DNA from: Prunus persica
Taxonomy: Eukaryota > Streptophyta > Magnoliopsida > Rosales > Rosaceae
Direction of reading: 5' to 3'
Assembly: GCF_000346465.2 (NCBI RefSeq)
Contig: NC_034011.1
Span: 10,137,458-10,201,457, forward strand
Length of the DNA: 64,000 nucleotides
Below the pieces are notes generated by a model that did not search any database, was not told the DNA's origin, and saw only the letters and a program-made list of their open reading frames with translations. Of the stretch, positions 35,624 to 54,300 are shown one piece after another; position 1 is the first letter of the stretch, and each line of letters begins with the position of its first letter. The position numbers were made by a program, and so were the translations under genes.

Positions 35624-38600
35624 TGTCACGTCCCAACCCACGAATTTACATAACTTTGGGTTAAGACGTGATTCACACATTTATTATAGAATTTAATAAA
35701 AACTATGTGAATAAACATTTAAATAAATAAAATAAATATTTTACATAGAATATTCAGCGGAAACAACAACATCTGCAATCTTAAAAAATTTACATTATTT
35801 TAGAAGTTAGAACTATTCAAGAGTTCACTAAAAGAGTAGCTCATTATTCATCCACAAGCTATGTACACAATACACTCTATATATATGCCAAAATCATCAT
35901 AAGCTCTAGATTTCAAGTTCAGTACCTGCAAAATCTGTTAGGGGGTGAGCGAAATCACAGCTCAGTAGGGACATAAACTTTTTTATAGGAAATTGATATA
36001 ACTAAATTAAGTAACATACAATCACATAGCCAAATATCACATTATTAATAATAATGCATGAATGCTCTTCTTTTAATCTCATTCATTCATATAACTGGAC
36101 TAGCAGACCTGCACGTCCCATACCATGCTTATACCACTTGGTCTCGAACGCCAATTTATATAAACTAACCCCCATCTCAATAATCTCGTAAATCCCCTTT
36201 TGTTAGTTATCTTGTCTAACTCCCTGTTACCAGTCCTGTATCACCCAATAAAAATCATGTGCACTGTGGAATCCTTGAGATTTGGTACCTGCCAAGAGTT
36301 AGACTCAACTACACAAAAGATCATTTTCATTACCCTATTTTCCACCATTATTTTCTCAACCCAAGAATTCTAGCCAAATTCCATGATATTATATAATTAT
36401 GCCCTTCACAACAATGTAGTCATTTAAAACATCACCAATGTATATATAATTATGGCAACATTGTTCAAATAATTAAGAGGACATAAACACCCAATACAAG
36501 GAATGTCAACGAAACTGTACCACGCATAATATAATGCTCACGGAATTTAATTTAATCAATCTCAGTAAAAGGCTCCCAAGAAACCCCTACCTGACACCAA
36601 AGCTTTTGGTAGAAATGTAAGGTGTTTCCCAATTTTCCACCGCATTCACAAACTCAATCTCTCACTTTTTTTCTTACTTCTCTCTACCACTATTTCTCTC
36701 TCGCTTTCTTTGTTCATTTGATGTGCAACTAATATCCTATATATATATACAAGGAATAAGTCGGCAATAACTTCTTTCATATTGGATGGTGTATTGGCGG
36801 TTTATATGCTTACTATCCAAGTAAGATATATAGTTATTAATGTAGTAGATAAGGAAGAATGTCTTACGTTGTGACTCTTCCAATTCCTCCAATCCTATTC
36901 TATTCTTCTTGGTGAATTGACAAAGCTAGTATGCTTACTTAACATGTTTTTTTCTTTGACACGTAACTACATTAACAAGAACTATTTTACTAATACATAT
37001 ATATATATATCTTATTTTATTATGTATGTGTATATATCTTATTCTTAATTTTAAGAAGACGAACTTTCATACCACACAAGGAAATAATTTGAACAAATTT
37101 GACTTTTGGCCATTTAATGGCCAGCCAAAGGCTAACGATCATTCTATAAATACCTCACCAGATAAAGAGCAAGGTGGCAGGACCCTCCCTGGATTCCACT
37201 TCGGAATCCTTGACGAACCCTACTTCCCGTCCCATATCTAACCGATGCTAGATCCACTTTACTAAAATGCCCTTTAGCCTTAATTTAAACTAATAGACGA
37301 TTCGACTTCTATCAAAATTTCTGCAGAATGTCCCCTGTAAATGGAACATTTCCTAATTTACAGTATTTGCAAAGATGCGCTAGAACAAATCAAACTTCCA
37401 GCATGCACAAGGTAAGACACGCACAACAATTAAGACTATTCAAATGGGCTTCACAACCTCTATCCAAACTCAAACAAGCAAGCAGAGTAACTAAAGATTA
37501 AGTTTACAACCCAAGAACAATAAAAGTAGAAAAAGATAAAGGAGGAATCTCTACAATGCAAATAGCAGCGATGCCTCGTCGTGGTGGTCTCGACCTTGGA
37601 TATCTAGAACCTAAGGGTCGCAAAACAGAAAATGTGAGTGGACAAAAACAAAGCATTAAACATAATTTATATTGAACATAAATTACCCCCTCCGTTTTAG
37701 AAAATAATGTAAACTTGTTAATTTAATCCTTATTATAAAACCATAAATTCAACACCACCAAGATATGTATTAGAGAAAAAAAATCCAACTCGGGGATTGT
37801 TTATTCTCAACCAAATGCTGGGATCCTGCATCGCACATGTGGCTAGAGATGAGCATTCCAACAGTGGGACTATTGCTCCCCAACATGCACGTCAGGACCT
37901 GCATTGCACGTGTGGCTGATCCAGTCATACGCATAGACTGACATCCTAACACACCTCCCAAAGAGTACATGTGTGCCCTGATGGGTCCCAAAAACCAACT
38001 TTAATTCTTTTCCATAATTCCGTCATCCTTTCCATGTCGAACCAAGGGAAAGGTATAACAAATGGTGTGTAGCCACATAAATCCCATATCCCAAAATATA
38101 TCCAAATTCCATAAACATAACCCATATCACCATAGTCTGAAACCCAAATCCATATACTTTAATAATAATAATAAATAAAAAAATAATCCCTGAAAATCTC
38201 ATATCACATTGTCAAAGCCAAGACTAGCTCGAGAATGAAATCCCACAACCTCATTAACCCAAAATAAACCATTTTTCAATGAAATCACATTTATGCAAGC
38301 AATTCTTCAGTTGCTAACTCGATTGAATCTTGGGTTGGTTTTGTAGAGGAGGACGAGAGGAAGATATTTCGTAAAGATTGCGATGGCAACTGAGGTCAGA
38401 CGGAGCCAAAATTTGAAGTAGAAGCGGCGGTGCCACTGTTCACCGGGGGGGAGAGAGAGAGAGAGAGAGAGATAACCAGAAAAAAAAAATAAAAAGAAAA
38501 GAAAAACAAAAAAAGGAATTGGGTCTGAACTTTAAATTGGGAATTTGCAATATTTATGGTTGTACCACTGCACTTATATATATCATAACTTCTCCATTTT

Positions 38601-38783
38601 AAATCGGAATTGAGCATGTCGCCTATCTACGAACTCGTATTCACGAGTTCTATGCAACGGTGCTACTCAATTCCCCAAATTCCTTTCTGAACAAAAAGTG
38701 ACTAAAGTGCCCCTACCTTCAAGGGTTTACATTGCACAATTAAATAATTAAATAAAAATAATTTGTTGGGTCGGGGTGTTACA
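35624..38783 (-). mobile_element. Large solo LTR (Gypsy-type), 3.16 kb
   Basis: On the minus strand it begins TGTAACACCCCGACCCAA and ends TGGGTTGGGACGTGACA, so the termini are TG...CA within an imperfect inverted repeat. The interior carries the phrases CAGTACCTGCAAAATCTGTT and GGGTGAGCGAAATCACAGCT, familiar from long plant Gypsy LTRs. A similar start occurs at the right edge of the window (63973). No internal gag-pol remains. The 5-bp target duplication is not clean: CCACA on the left, and a CACA-like stretch running into AAGG on the right. Confidence 0.6.
38446..38471. repeat. (GA)n run inside the large LTR
   Basis: G run followed by GA dinucleotides. Confidence 0.85.
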
Positions 38784-40870
38784 CAAGGACATGTCTGATC
38801 AACACAAAACCTATCTTTTTTTTCTTCTTGCACTTTTGAATTCCTAGTTTAGGTTTTACATTTCCAAGCACTCCAATTCCTTAGTGTAAGTTTATTTTCT
38901 TGAAATTTAGATTCCATTGTTCTTGAATTTTCATTAAGTTTACTTTATCGAATTTCATTCAAGTTTATTTCAATTTATCGTTCTTATTTATGCTTTATCT
39001 TAATTTAAGTTTAATTATCCCTTTAATCCACTTTCTTACATTTACTTTCTTGTCATTTAGTTTAATCACAGTTTTAATTTAATTACATCATATCACTAAA
39101 ATCCTCAAACCCTAAAAATAGACATACAAAGCTCAACCATCCTTGATGTTGAGGAAGTGAAAGAACATAGGTCAAGATGAGGTTCTTTGCTTGATCGATC
39201 AATCTGCTGATTACAAGTCAGAAGCACGAACACAACAATTCGACCTTTTTTTATTTAAGCCAATCAGTACTTGGTGGTGGCACGCCTATACATCCAAAAC
39301 AAAAAGGATCAAAAGTTTCTTCCATCAGACACTTTAGTTGAAAAGAAGGAAATATCATGTATGATGTATGTTTTCATGTTGATGTTTTTAAATGAATCTT
39401 TGAATAAACCAAAGTTTCCTTCAATATGATTATGATAACATGGTTGTTACAATGTGTGTATTATATGTGAAAGTGCACCATGAAATGTAAAGTGGGCACC
39501 CATATACACATACTAACGATATGGAAATGCAAGTCAATTCATAAATAAATAATATATATGTGTCGACATGAGAAACATTCAAATAATTATTACTGAAAGG
39601 TTATATGTAGTTGAATTTGAATGAGACATTATAACTTGTTCGCAAGGGTTTGTGTTGGTTGATAATTGAGTTTATAAATATAACTTAACCCTTATCAAGA
39701 CAATTCATTCAATGTTAAGTCATTTCTTTAAGATAATTGAGTTCATAAATATAAATTAACCTCACTTCCAAATTTGGTACCTCACATTAATGCAAGTTAG
39801 GAGTCCTTGGGACCAAGGGCGTAACCACTCTCATGCTAGGGTGGGCTCTAGCTCTTAATTCCTTTCTTACTTGAGACTTTATTTTTAATCATCCGAGAAT
39901 CTACAAATATAAGGCTCAACAACCATGATGATAAAACATTTGATTCTCTCATCTTTTCTTTTTTATCATGTTTTTTTTATTTATTAACTCATCTTTTCTT
40001 ACTTTTGTCCTTTAAGCATAATAGTATCTTTAAAAAAAATCCAGTGAGGTTTTTTTTATTGGTCAAACAATCCAATGAGGTTGGAATTAGAATCTCTCTC
40101 TTTCTTTTTGTTTATTTGATAAGGATTTTTCTTTCTTTTGAGATCTCGATAGCATATACTTCTCTTTAAGGCATATTCCAGTTCCACTCCTACAGTGATT
40201 GTCTAACCATATGAAAAAAAGAAAAAGAAAAAAAAAACATGACTGTATAGGCGTTGACTGGTTTGTGAGAACAATTAAATCGAAAAAGATAACTTTTTTT
40301 TTTTCTTTTTCGCTAATGAAATAAATTAATTGCAAAGCACAACCCTCAAAACAATCAATTGATACTTAACTTTAATGCTCATTTAGGTTAATTGGTTGTT
40401 TTAGAAATGTTTTAAATTTTGTTAACGCTTTGAAATTATGCTTAACTTTGGTGCAATATGTCCTTGAATATCCATATTACATTCATTTTGTGCTATCTGT
40501 AGCATTTGCTATTAAATCTACTTTTTTCCGAAATTTACTTCTTTGCATATTAGTTTTGGTAGGCCTCTTAGTAATTTTACTTTAACTGTTTTCCTTTAAT
40601 TTTATTTTTTTACTTTTAAACTTGAGGAGTCTTCTTTTGTTAGAAAATAAAGATGTGTCCAAATATTTGCTATGTATGCCAGTAATAATTAAACCTACTT
40701 TATTTGATCTTATCATTAAAGGTAGAATTTCTAATGTTTCTTTATAATATATTGATTATCTATTTTTACATCTTGATAATTCATCCGCAACAAAGCTACA
40801 CCACTACAATGGACTAATTACAACTTAACGTCGAACTCACCACAAATGCATATCAGCTTTGTATTTGTAT
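38784..40870. other. AT-rich DNA, no gene seen
   Basis: Two near-identical phrases GATAATTGAGTT.ATAAATATAA occur near 39660 and 39733. The frame at 40087-40335 is low complexity. Nothing coding is supported. Confidence 0.45.
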
Positions 40871-41086
40871 TAAGAGTAATGCTACTCTTACTATATTTGT
40901 ATATCACATTTTCATACCACCTTATGTGGCACATGAAGTGGATAGCCACATCAATTAAAAAGTATCAATAAATCATAAAAGAAAAAAAAATATTAAATTA
41001 ATTTTAATTAATGTGGTTGTTCACCTCATCTGTCACATAAAATGGTATGCGAATATGGTATGCAAATATGATAAGAATAACCTTAG
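40871..41086. mobile_element. Palindromic MITE, about 216 bp
   Basis: The left arm (TAAGAGTAATGCTACTCTTAC, ATATTTGTATA, CATTTTCATACCACCTTATG, GTGGCACATGAAGTGGATAG) and the right arm are inverted repeats of each other with scattered differences, giving a nearly full-length hairpin. Non-coding. Superfamily not determined because the flanking duplication is unclear. Confidence 0.65.
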
Positions 41087-41369
41087 TCCTCAGCATTCTG
41101 CCCATTAAAATATTATTCTTTCCTATTTTATCTTTGTAATATTCTTTCCATTGTATTTATCACAACCTAAGTATTTTCTTTCACTTTTATTAATTCTTAA
41201 ATCCTTTGATTCCAATTTGTTTCTCCATATTTTAGATTTTGTGGCAAGTGATTCTTATTCCACTAATATTCCATTAATATCCTTAATATGTTTTTGATGG
41301 CCCATCATCCTTATAATTAACCAAGTTTTACTTTTCCTACTGTTATATCTCACCTATATATTATATTTG

Positions 41370-42085
41370 ATAAAAATGCGATACAATTTTATTAGATCAA
41401 TAAGGAAAAAGCATACAACATATACTATAAAGAGAGCCATCTAAATAACAATATGGTAGACATGGGTAAAACTTCCCATATGACTTGAGCGAGCCAAAAA
41501 GCTGAAACAATATGGACAGAATCATCACTCTCGAAAATAACTTTTCTATAACCGCTTCCAACCGCCGTGATTTCCCCGAATCTAGTCCAATGACATCAAT
41601 GAGAAAAACTAGCTGCTAACCAGCATGACTCTCATAAAGACATTAAGAACACCATCAAAATCAACTAAGTTTCTGGAATCACGGAAAAAGGAAATCAGAA
41701 AACTCATAGAGTTTCTAGACTTTATTGAATAAATTAAACCAAAAGATTTATTTATTTATTTTTTTAAAACAACGTTGGCAAAAGGAAAACCAACCACCAG
41801 TAATATTCCTTTATAACATGACATACAGAGCGTCACCTAGTTATTCCAGGGCCTCAACGCACCAATGAACAATTGATCTACCATAACCAAGCCACAACAC
41901 CTTAAAGAGTAGCCTGGTAAGATGACCAAAACCTGCCCAAATATGAGACAATAGATCTGTCAAAAGAAGAGTAGATCAACATAGGTCCACACAAAAATCG
42001 AAGAACACTGAAGATCTGACGAGATCAGGGGGTTCCCCCGGATCTAAGCTTTCTCTTTCTCTCTCTCAACAACTAGGGTTTTCTA
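41370..42085 (-). mobile_element. Internally deleted LINE (L1-type) relic
   Basis: On the minus strand it starts with a CCTAGTTGTTGAGAGAGAG leader. Further on it encodes a short RNase H relic, GYRKVIFESDDSVHIVSA (about 41500-41560), matching the motif GYQNVVFESDALQIVTA of the LINE at 61.8-63.9 kb. It ends in a 3' tail with AATAAAATTG. The endonuclease and reverse transcriptase are missing, so a leader is joined almost directly to the 3' end. Confidence 0.55.
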
Positions 42086-42600
42086 GGGTATTAGTTTCAT
42101 TTCCACCTATCTGATATTTACAGTAGATGAATTTCCCACTTCCAACAAAAACAAAAAGAGAAAAATAATTTCCCACAAAAAATAAACTTGAAATTTTAAC
42201 AAAATTTAGCATGAATTAATTCTCCTATTTGGATAAAAAAAATATAGAAATTTAGAAATTCTGTGAGGAAAAACATAGAATTTGGAGGTCATAAATCCCA
42301 ACTTTAAATTCTATCTAAAAGTCGTCATTTCTAAAATTTTAAGAGAGATTGAGTTTTTAAAAAAAATAATTGTACAAATAAAGGTTAAATTATATACTTT
42401 AAATCCATTACCCAAATAAAAAACTTTATAAATTCTAAAACATCAATTTCCGTCATTTATAAATTCCTTTGCACTTTACATTTCCTCATCCAAACAAATT
42501 GTATTTAACCCCATAATTATGTAAATAAAAATAACTAAATTAATGGAGACACAGTGTGATGTAAATTACTAAATTTCAGGAATCCTTGTCGGATTCGTAA
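42086..42600. other. AT-rich upstream region of PEPC
   Basis: Long A- and T-rich stretches, no coding frame. Part of this is presumably distal promoter. Confidence 0.4.
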
Positions 42601-42620
42601 AAGTAAACTGGTTCACTGAC

Positions 42621-42630
42621 TATAAATAAA
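42621..42630 (+). promoter_or_regulatory. Putative TATA box of PEPC
   Basis: TATAAATAAA lies about 530 bp before the start codon. It is followed some 30 bases later by a CACAGAAATG region that could be the transcript start. This implies a long leader, probably 450-500 nt unless spliced. The leader contains a short upstream frame (ATG at 42658) and AGACAGAG-rich repeats just before the start codon (43090-43147). Confidence 0.45.
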
Positions 42631-43153
42631 TAAAATAAAAGGGCCAACAACACAGAAATGAGTCCTGCTTGCTTTGCATCACACACTCCCTCGCTGACCC
42701 TTCCGTGATCGAACTCTCAACCAAGCACTTTGCTTTTCTTCTTCTTCTTCCTTCTACTTTCTTTCTTTCTCGTGCTCAGATCGTAATTCACAAGCGACCT
42801 GTTTTCCTGCAACCTACCCGCTCTTTCTTCATCTGGGTCTCACGGGATTTGCTTTGGTTCCTCCTCTTTTTTCTTCTTTTTTATTTTTTTTCCCCAATAT
42901 ATAATTTTTTATTATTATTATTAATAGAGTTTGAATTCTACTTCAATTGGTTTTATAGTCCTTCTGAAACTCACTTTGTTCTACACCTTTCTCCTTCCGG
43001 ATTTACTTTCTTTTTTTCATTATTAATAGCATGCATATCTGGGTTGGTTAAAAAGTCAGAGGCAGAGCAGAGCAACCCAGAAACCAAGCGAGTGAGAGAC
43101 AGAGACAGAGAGAGATAGAGGAAAAGAGACAGACAGAGACAGAGAAGGTGCCC

Positions 43154-48700
<5,547 letters not shown>

Positions 48701-48822
48701 AGTTTAGGTATCTTGTATTTCAGTAACTTATGTTGGAACGTATGAAGTATTGTACGAAATGGATGCTCTCTGCTTATAAGTGCTCTAAACCTCTATCGAA
48801 TAAAAACTTTTGTAATAAGTTT

Positions 48823-48830
48823 AATAAAAA
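48823..48830 (+). terminator. Likely polyadenylation signal of PEPC
   Basis: An AATAAAAA motif lies about 120 bp after the stop codon, with another AATAAAAAC some 25 bp earlier, inside an AT-rich 3' region. Plant signals are loose, so the exact site is uncertain. Confidence 0.45.
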
Positions 48831-49036
48831 TAGCGTTTTGGTTTGTGTGAACTAGAATTTTCCTTCTCTATGGCTTTCATGTTGTGGAAATTTATTACTT
48901 GAGGTTTTCTTTTTGCAACAGCAGCCGGGAACATACCGGTTATGATATAAACCATATGCTCATACTTTTGTGCTTCTCCATCTGTTCAAATTTTCGTTGT
49001 TTGTATTCCCCTTTTGTTTTATAAAAGGAAAATATT

Positions 49037-49880
49037 TAATGCTTTTTATTACGAATGGTTCTGAGGTTTGAAAAATTATCACCTTCCGTCCTTGACAGTT
49101 TTTTGTGACACCAATGGTTTTGTTAAGGTTACACCTTGCACGTTAAAATGGAGAAAAGAAAAAAAACAGAGTAATCACAAAAGCCAGCGCCACCCCCACC
49201 CCATCCTCTTGAGCCCTGACACCCCACACCCATCCCTGCAGCACCTCCCTTCCGGCGCCCCTCTCTCTCTCTGGACATTTGTTTTGAAATTTGCATTTTG
49301 AATTCTCCATCTTGGCATCTTGAAAGGTGCTGTTGCTGCCCTTTTTTCTTTTCTTTCTTTTTGGTAATATTTGCTGCCCAATTTTCATCTCTGCTGAAGT
49401 TGGGTAAGTTGAAAATGAAAGTGCCAACTCAACTCAACTCGCGGTAATCTGGGCGAGGTGGATTTTGGCTGTGTTGGAGAGGAGAGCGGCAGTGGAGGTG
49501 GGTGTGGGCTGGATCCGCGGGGGTTAAGTTGGAGGAAGGTAAGATTGGGGTTGGCTGGGTGGGATTATGGGAGGTGGCTGGTGGTAGAACTGGCAGGTCA
49601 TTTGTTTTTAATAAAAATTTTAATATTTATCTTTTTAAAAAAAGTTTAATTTTCTTTTTAATATAATATTACACCTTTTGTTTAAGCCTATATTCTATTG
49701 GATGTGTGGTTTGATATACGTGCTACGCCAGCATTTTAATAGAAAAATTGATGGAAGTCAAGGGAAGGACCATTTTGATGTTCGTAGGATAACCTTAAGG
49801 ATCATTAATGTCACCAAAAAAAAAAAGGGTGAAAGGCAATAATTTCGTAAACCTCAAGGACCATTCGTGATAAAAAGCCT
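49037..49880. mobile_element. MULE-like inverted-repeat element with GC-rich interior
   Basis: The ends are imperfect inverted repeats: the left end reads GCTTTTTATTACGAATGGTT and the right end is the complement of GGCTTTTTATCACGAATGGT. They are flanked by AAAATATT (49029-49036 and 49881-49888), consistent with an 8-9 bp target duplication. The interior includes GC-rich stretches (49185-49265 and 49440-49590) quite unlike its AT-rich surroundings, which could be captured host sequence. Frames in it (49143-49427 minus, 49458-49649 plus) match nothing I recognise. Confidence 0.55.
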
Positions 49881-50039
49881 AAAATATTGCTATTTTAATA
49901 TGAGATAAATCTTCATACCAAATTGGTGAATTTTTTCAATTTTGATACAATTTTTTTATGAAGAAACTTGATAGAGATGTTTAAAAAATATATGAAATAT
50001 ATTATAGATATATTTTGAGGTTTTAGGAGAAGGAACAAA

Positions 50040-50315
50040 TCTATATATATAAAGCAAAATGCAAAGAATGGTGAAACATTCAAAATACCAAAAAGTATCC
50101 TTGGTTAATTCAAACATTAAGAATTGATATTATAAATTAAACGAGGATAATCTGGTAAATTCACATTTTTACATACTAAAAAAAATTAAAATTAAAAACA
50201 AAATCAGATATTAAATCCTACTTTTATAAAACATAACTACCTATGCTATCTTTTCTTAATTTTAAAAATAAAATAAAAAATAAAAATAAAATTAATTGGC
50301 ACATGCGTGATGCAT
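50040..50315 (+). mobile_element. Helitron-like non-autonomous element
   Basis: It begins TCTATATATATAAAGC after an A, and its body aligns with 14211-14485 (phrases GAAACATTCAAAATACCAAA, CCTTGGTTAAT, AACAAAATCAGAT, AATTGGCACA). The 3' end is degraded: GGCACATGCGTGATG in place of a CTAG terminus. Confidence 0.45.
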
Positions 50316-50494
50316 GAAGGGAACTCGTATGGTATTTTTAGTTTTACTTATATAAGTGGAGAGAAAAATCATTATCTAAATTCTAATGGACTGGACATGC
50401 GTCAACAACTCTCATCCAATTTAACTGTATAATTCTTCCTTTGTCAGGATTTAATTGTCTATGTAGATTTGGATAAAGTCAAGAACAAAATAAA

Positions 50495-50612
50495 AGTTTC
50501 TCAGCATACATGGTCTTAGCTTCCCCACTCTGCCCTCGAGTTCAAATCCCCCTCCTCATAGTCTAAATTTGATTATATTAAAGTAGAATATTACTTCTAT
50601 AAAAAAAATAAT
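50495..50612 (+). mobile_element. SINE-like fragment
   Basis: A B-box-like GAGTTCAAATCC at 50538-50549 is followed by CCCCTCCTC and the same 3' tail as 20044-20106 (TTAAAGTAGAATATTACTTCT), ending in an A-rich run. Confidence 0.5.
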
Positions 50613-51334
50613 AATAATAAAGGTTTTTCATGCTGAAACAGTTGAAGTAATCAAATCTTGAGGATTTTAGCTCTGACTGGAACATGTATTGCTTGCTGAC
50701 AAGAGGTCAATGCTTGCCCCTCCAATAAATTTAAAAAAGAAAAAAAAAATGTAGTTATCTGAAAATATTACAAATGGTACGAGGCAAATTATAGACAAAT
50801 ATATTCAATTCCCTTGTTTTACAACATTCATACAGAACAAAAGACAACTAACATCAATAACTAGTATACAGTTCTGTTCAATTCACTACACGTCTTCACT
50901 TCCGAGCAGCTTATCTGTACATTCAGGTAATTAAATGAAAAAACAGATAAAAAATAGAAACTATGCACAATAATTTTTCAAGGATTTTCAAGTCGTAAAT
51001 TGTAACTTGAAAATATGGGATCACACCACCCAGAGTAATTCCAATGTAGTTAGTTTCTATTGGAGGAAAGTTGGCCATCTTTCTTAACATTTATCAATTA
51101 TCTGCGAGTATAATACAAAATTCACGAACTTTGTAATTCGAAACTCAAATCGCATAGTTTCATATTCGAAAAATGTTAGGTTGGTGAAAGTTTGGCCATA
51201 TAGTTTTCTCAATTTCAGCCAAAAGAGTGAAAGCGTGCTAACCAGCTGGAAACAATTGAGAGCAAAACAAACCTCTGAAAGCTGCATCAGAACTATCAAT
51301 GGGATATTCTGCTGATCTATGAAGATGGGAAGGT

Positions 51335-54300
51335 TTAGCTTGAACTTGTGTCTGTTTTCTCAGCTACAGGAAGTGCTTCCTCTATAGCTTGGATAAAAGT
51401 AGCAATCTTGTATGTGAAGAATCCCACTAACATTGGTATCAATTCCAGTTGCATAAATCCATATTGTGGAACGACGAGCCTGCACCCAAACTCAAAACTG
51501 TTAGTCAATGAAAAAGAGTCATGGCTATTGAATTTCTTGTCTTCAGCCATATCCACAGAAGCATTAAGCACAACCACTGTAGATAAAAGCATAATCACAA
51601 ATGGTTATTTGATACCAATTTCACTGTAAAAATTTTCCAATAAAAATAGGGAAGGCATTTAAAAGAAACTTGCAGAAACCACCAATGGAAGTGTCTATTA
51701 AAGAAAGAAGATGAGTACAGTACATGGCAAGAGGAACATGCCAGTGCAGATGCTTACCCATTCCACCTGTTAAAGATCATGACTAGTACAACAGGAACCA
51801 ATAGCCTCGGTTGCCCAATCGCTCCCCTGCATTAAAAGTCCATAACGTTAAATGATATTCTTCTTTGTTCTTTAAAAACAGCATATGTAAGATCTTGCTT
51901 TTTATGTCCCTTTTAAGGAGCTGCTTTGAGCTGAAACACCATTTATTTAAGTAATATTTACAAATATGGAAGGACAATTCACTCGATCAACAGGCAGTGT
52001 GGAGGTTGAAAGATTTCAAAAAAGATTTGTAAGTTGGAAGCTTACAAGAAGCCTAAACCTGGTTAGCACTAGCAACATAAGGTAATACTGGTGCTAGCAG
52101 GCATCTTCACCTGAAGCTTCAATAAATTGATAGCAGATCAGGGAAGGTAGCTAGTTGTTGTTCAGAGTGAATTTTCCCAACATCTTGATGGATGTGTGTA
52201 TGAAGTTAAAGAAAACATCAAATTGCGTATTGAACTCCTCATGAATACGTGCGCATATATGTGAAGGAACTTCAATTAATTAATCAAATTTTGGCCTATT
52301 AGTTACTCAGTACAAAACATACAGCTGATGTATTTATTATTAGGCAATAGTCATTTATCACATACTTGAGAAGTCCCCTTGCTCCATCTGCCATGGAATC
52401 CACGCTACTCCCCAGCATACGCATGTAAGCCACAGAACCAAGCAACCCAACACCATAGCTGAATGCATAAGAGATGGATGAGCAATCCAACACTATAGCT
52501 GAATGCCATCAACAAATTATAATCTATAAAAAATGTATATGAAACACCATCAGATGTCCTGAGATGGTAAATGTCGTAAGAACTACCTTTCACTAGTGAA
52601 TCTCTTTAGAATTAACACACCCAAAAAAAAAAAAAAAAACAATTAGCAGGGCTCACATTTGTTCACATACTAATAAACGAAATAGGCAGTACAAATTTTA
52701 GTATCAAACTAAGCAGAACGAATTCTATTGGTTGCATTCTCACAGATAAAACTATCAGGAAATATTCTATTGGTTGCATGCTGACAGATAAAACTATCAG
52801 GACACATTCTATTGTTGAACAAAAATAGAAGCTATGGACTTTTATTGAACCTTAAAAAAGCTAGAAACCTTAAATGTCATTGTCATGACTTATCCTAATC
52901 GTTAAACCATGGAGTTACTTTTATTGCACTTTAGTTTGCAGGCAACATACAAGTAATGTAACACCCTGAACCCATATGTACGATCTCAAATTGCACAGTC
53001 AACTCAACAAAACTGCCCTCCTAATCATTTATTTACTTTAAATAAGCAGTATAAAATTTTCTTAAACTACAAGTTCTGTACATATAATATAGTTGTAGGA
53101 CTGCCATGAAAACTTTTACGGTACAAAAAGGGAAGAAAAAAGAAAGAAACAGAAAGCATGTAGAAAGAAGATAATCTTAAGACGTTTCCCATGCAGTTCA
53201 CAAATTTGCTCGCAGGAATGGAAAAGTAGAAAATGAACCTGGCAACCAAGATCTGGGATGACAGGACTTTAATAAATAAATAAATAAGAACCGAAAAGTC
53301 CATACCTAGCTGCAATTTCAGGGGAATATGAAACATAAGCTGAGACTAACCCAACACCGCCTAAACCTAGTGTAAGGAATTGCAACCTCTTCTTTAACTG
53401 TAATAGCAACATCAAACGAAAAGTAATATTATTCTTTTTTTAAATTCTAGAAGTGCCAAAGGAGCATGAATATGAACAAAGGCAGGATGGTATAGATGAT
53501 AAAGTGGACCAGTACTGCAGAGAAGTACCTTAAAATACTGTTTCCTATACTGTTCAGCCAATACTTTTGGGTCCTCCTGAGAGCGCCTTAATTCCCGAAA
53601 CATCACTTCCTGCAGGTTATATCAAAGTGAGAAGCAGCAAAACAAGAAGCACATCCTTCAAAGTAACAAAAGTTGAACTGAAAGTTCTATTTTTAAATAT
53701 AAAAAGCCTTATTCGCTTCTATAAGCTGTAAAGGCCTTGACATATAGATGACCAAGTGGCTGGATACCAATGGGGCTTTTATTAAATATCAGACGTACAC
53801 TGCCTCCAGTTGCAGCCTTAGTTGCTCTATCCCACTTATCTTGCTCACGCCGTGTTGGTGCCAATTTCCATTTGATACTAGTGCTGCTGGCACTCTGGCA
53901 ATAAATAAATTTCAGAAAAAGAAAAGTTGTAAATGCACAACTACCCTGAGATAAAAGTACTTGGATTGAAAAGTTAAAGACATTCATCATACTTGTGCTG
54001 GAGCCTCAACAGGTTCTATCTTGGGCTGGGCAGGAGAAGCAGTGAGTTCTTTGCTGAAATCAACTTCTAAACTGCATGTCCATATTTCAGTCAAGTTTTG
54101 AGAACAAAATTTTTATTTTAAATTTTTTTTAAAAGGAAAACAACTGAAACTATTGGTGAGAACAAACCTGTCAAGAGTCATGACTCTATTCAAGCTAAGA
54201 AACCCAGAAGGCTTTTCCTGATTACACCAAACACGCTTGATCACACAGCAAAACCACATAAACCATTCACAAAGAAAAAGACCACATGAGCATTCACCAA

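Noticed and set aside
42669..43118. 149-codon frame upstream of PEPC
   Set aside because: It lies in the pyrimidine-rich leader; residues are low complexity and the PEPC start at 43154 has the conserved N-terminus.
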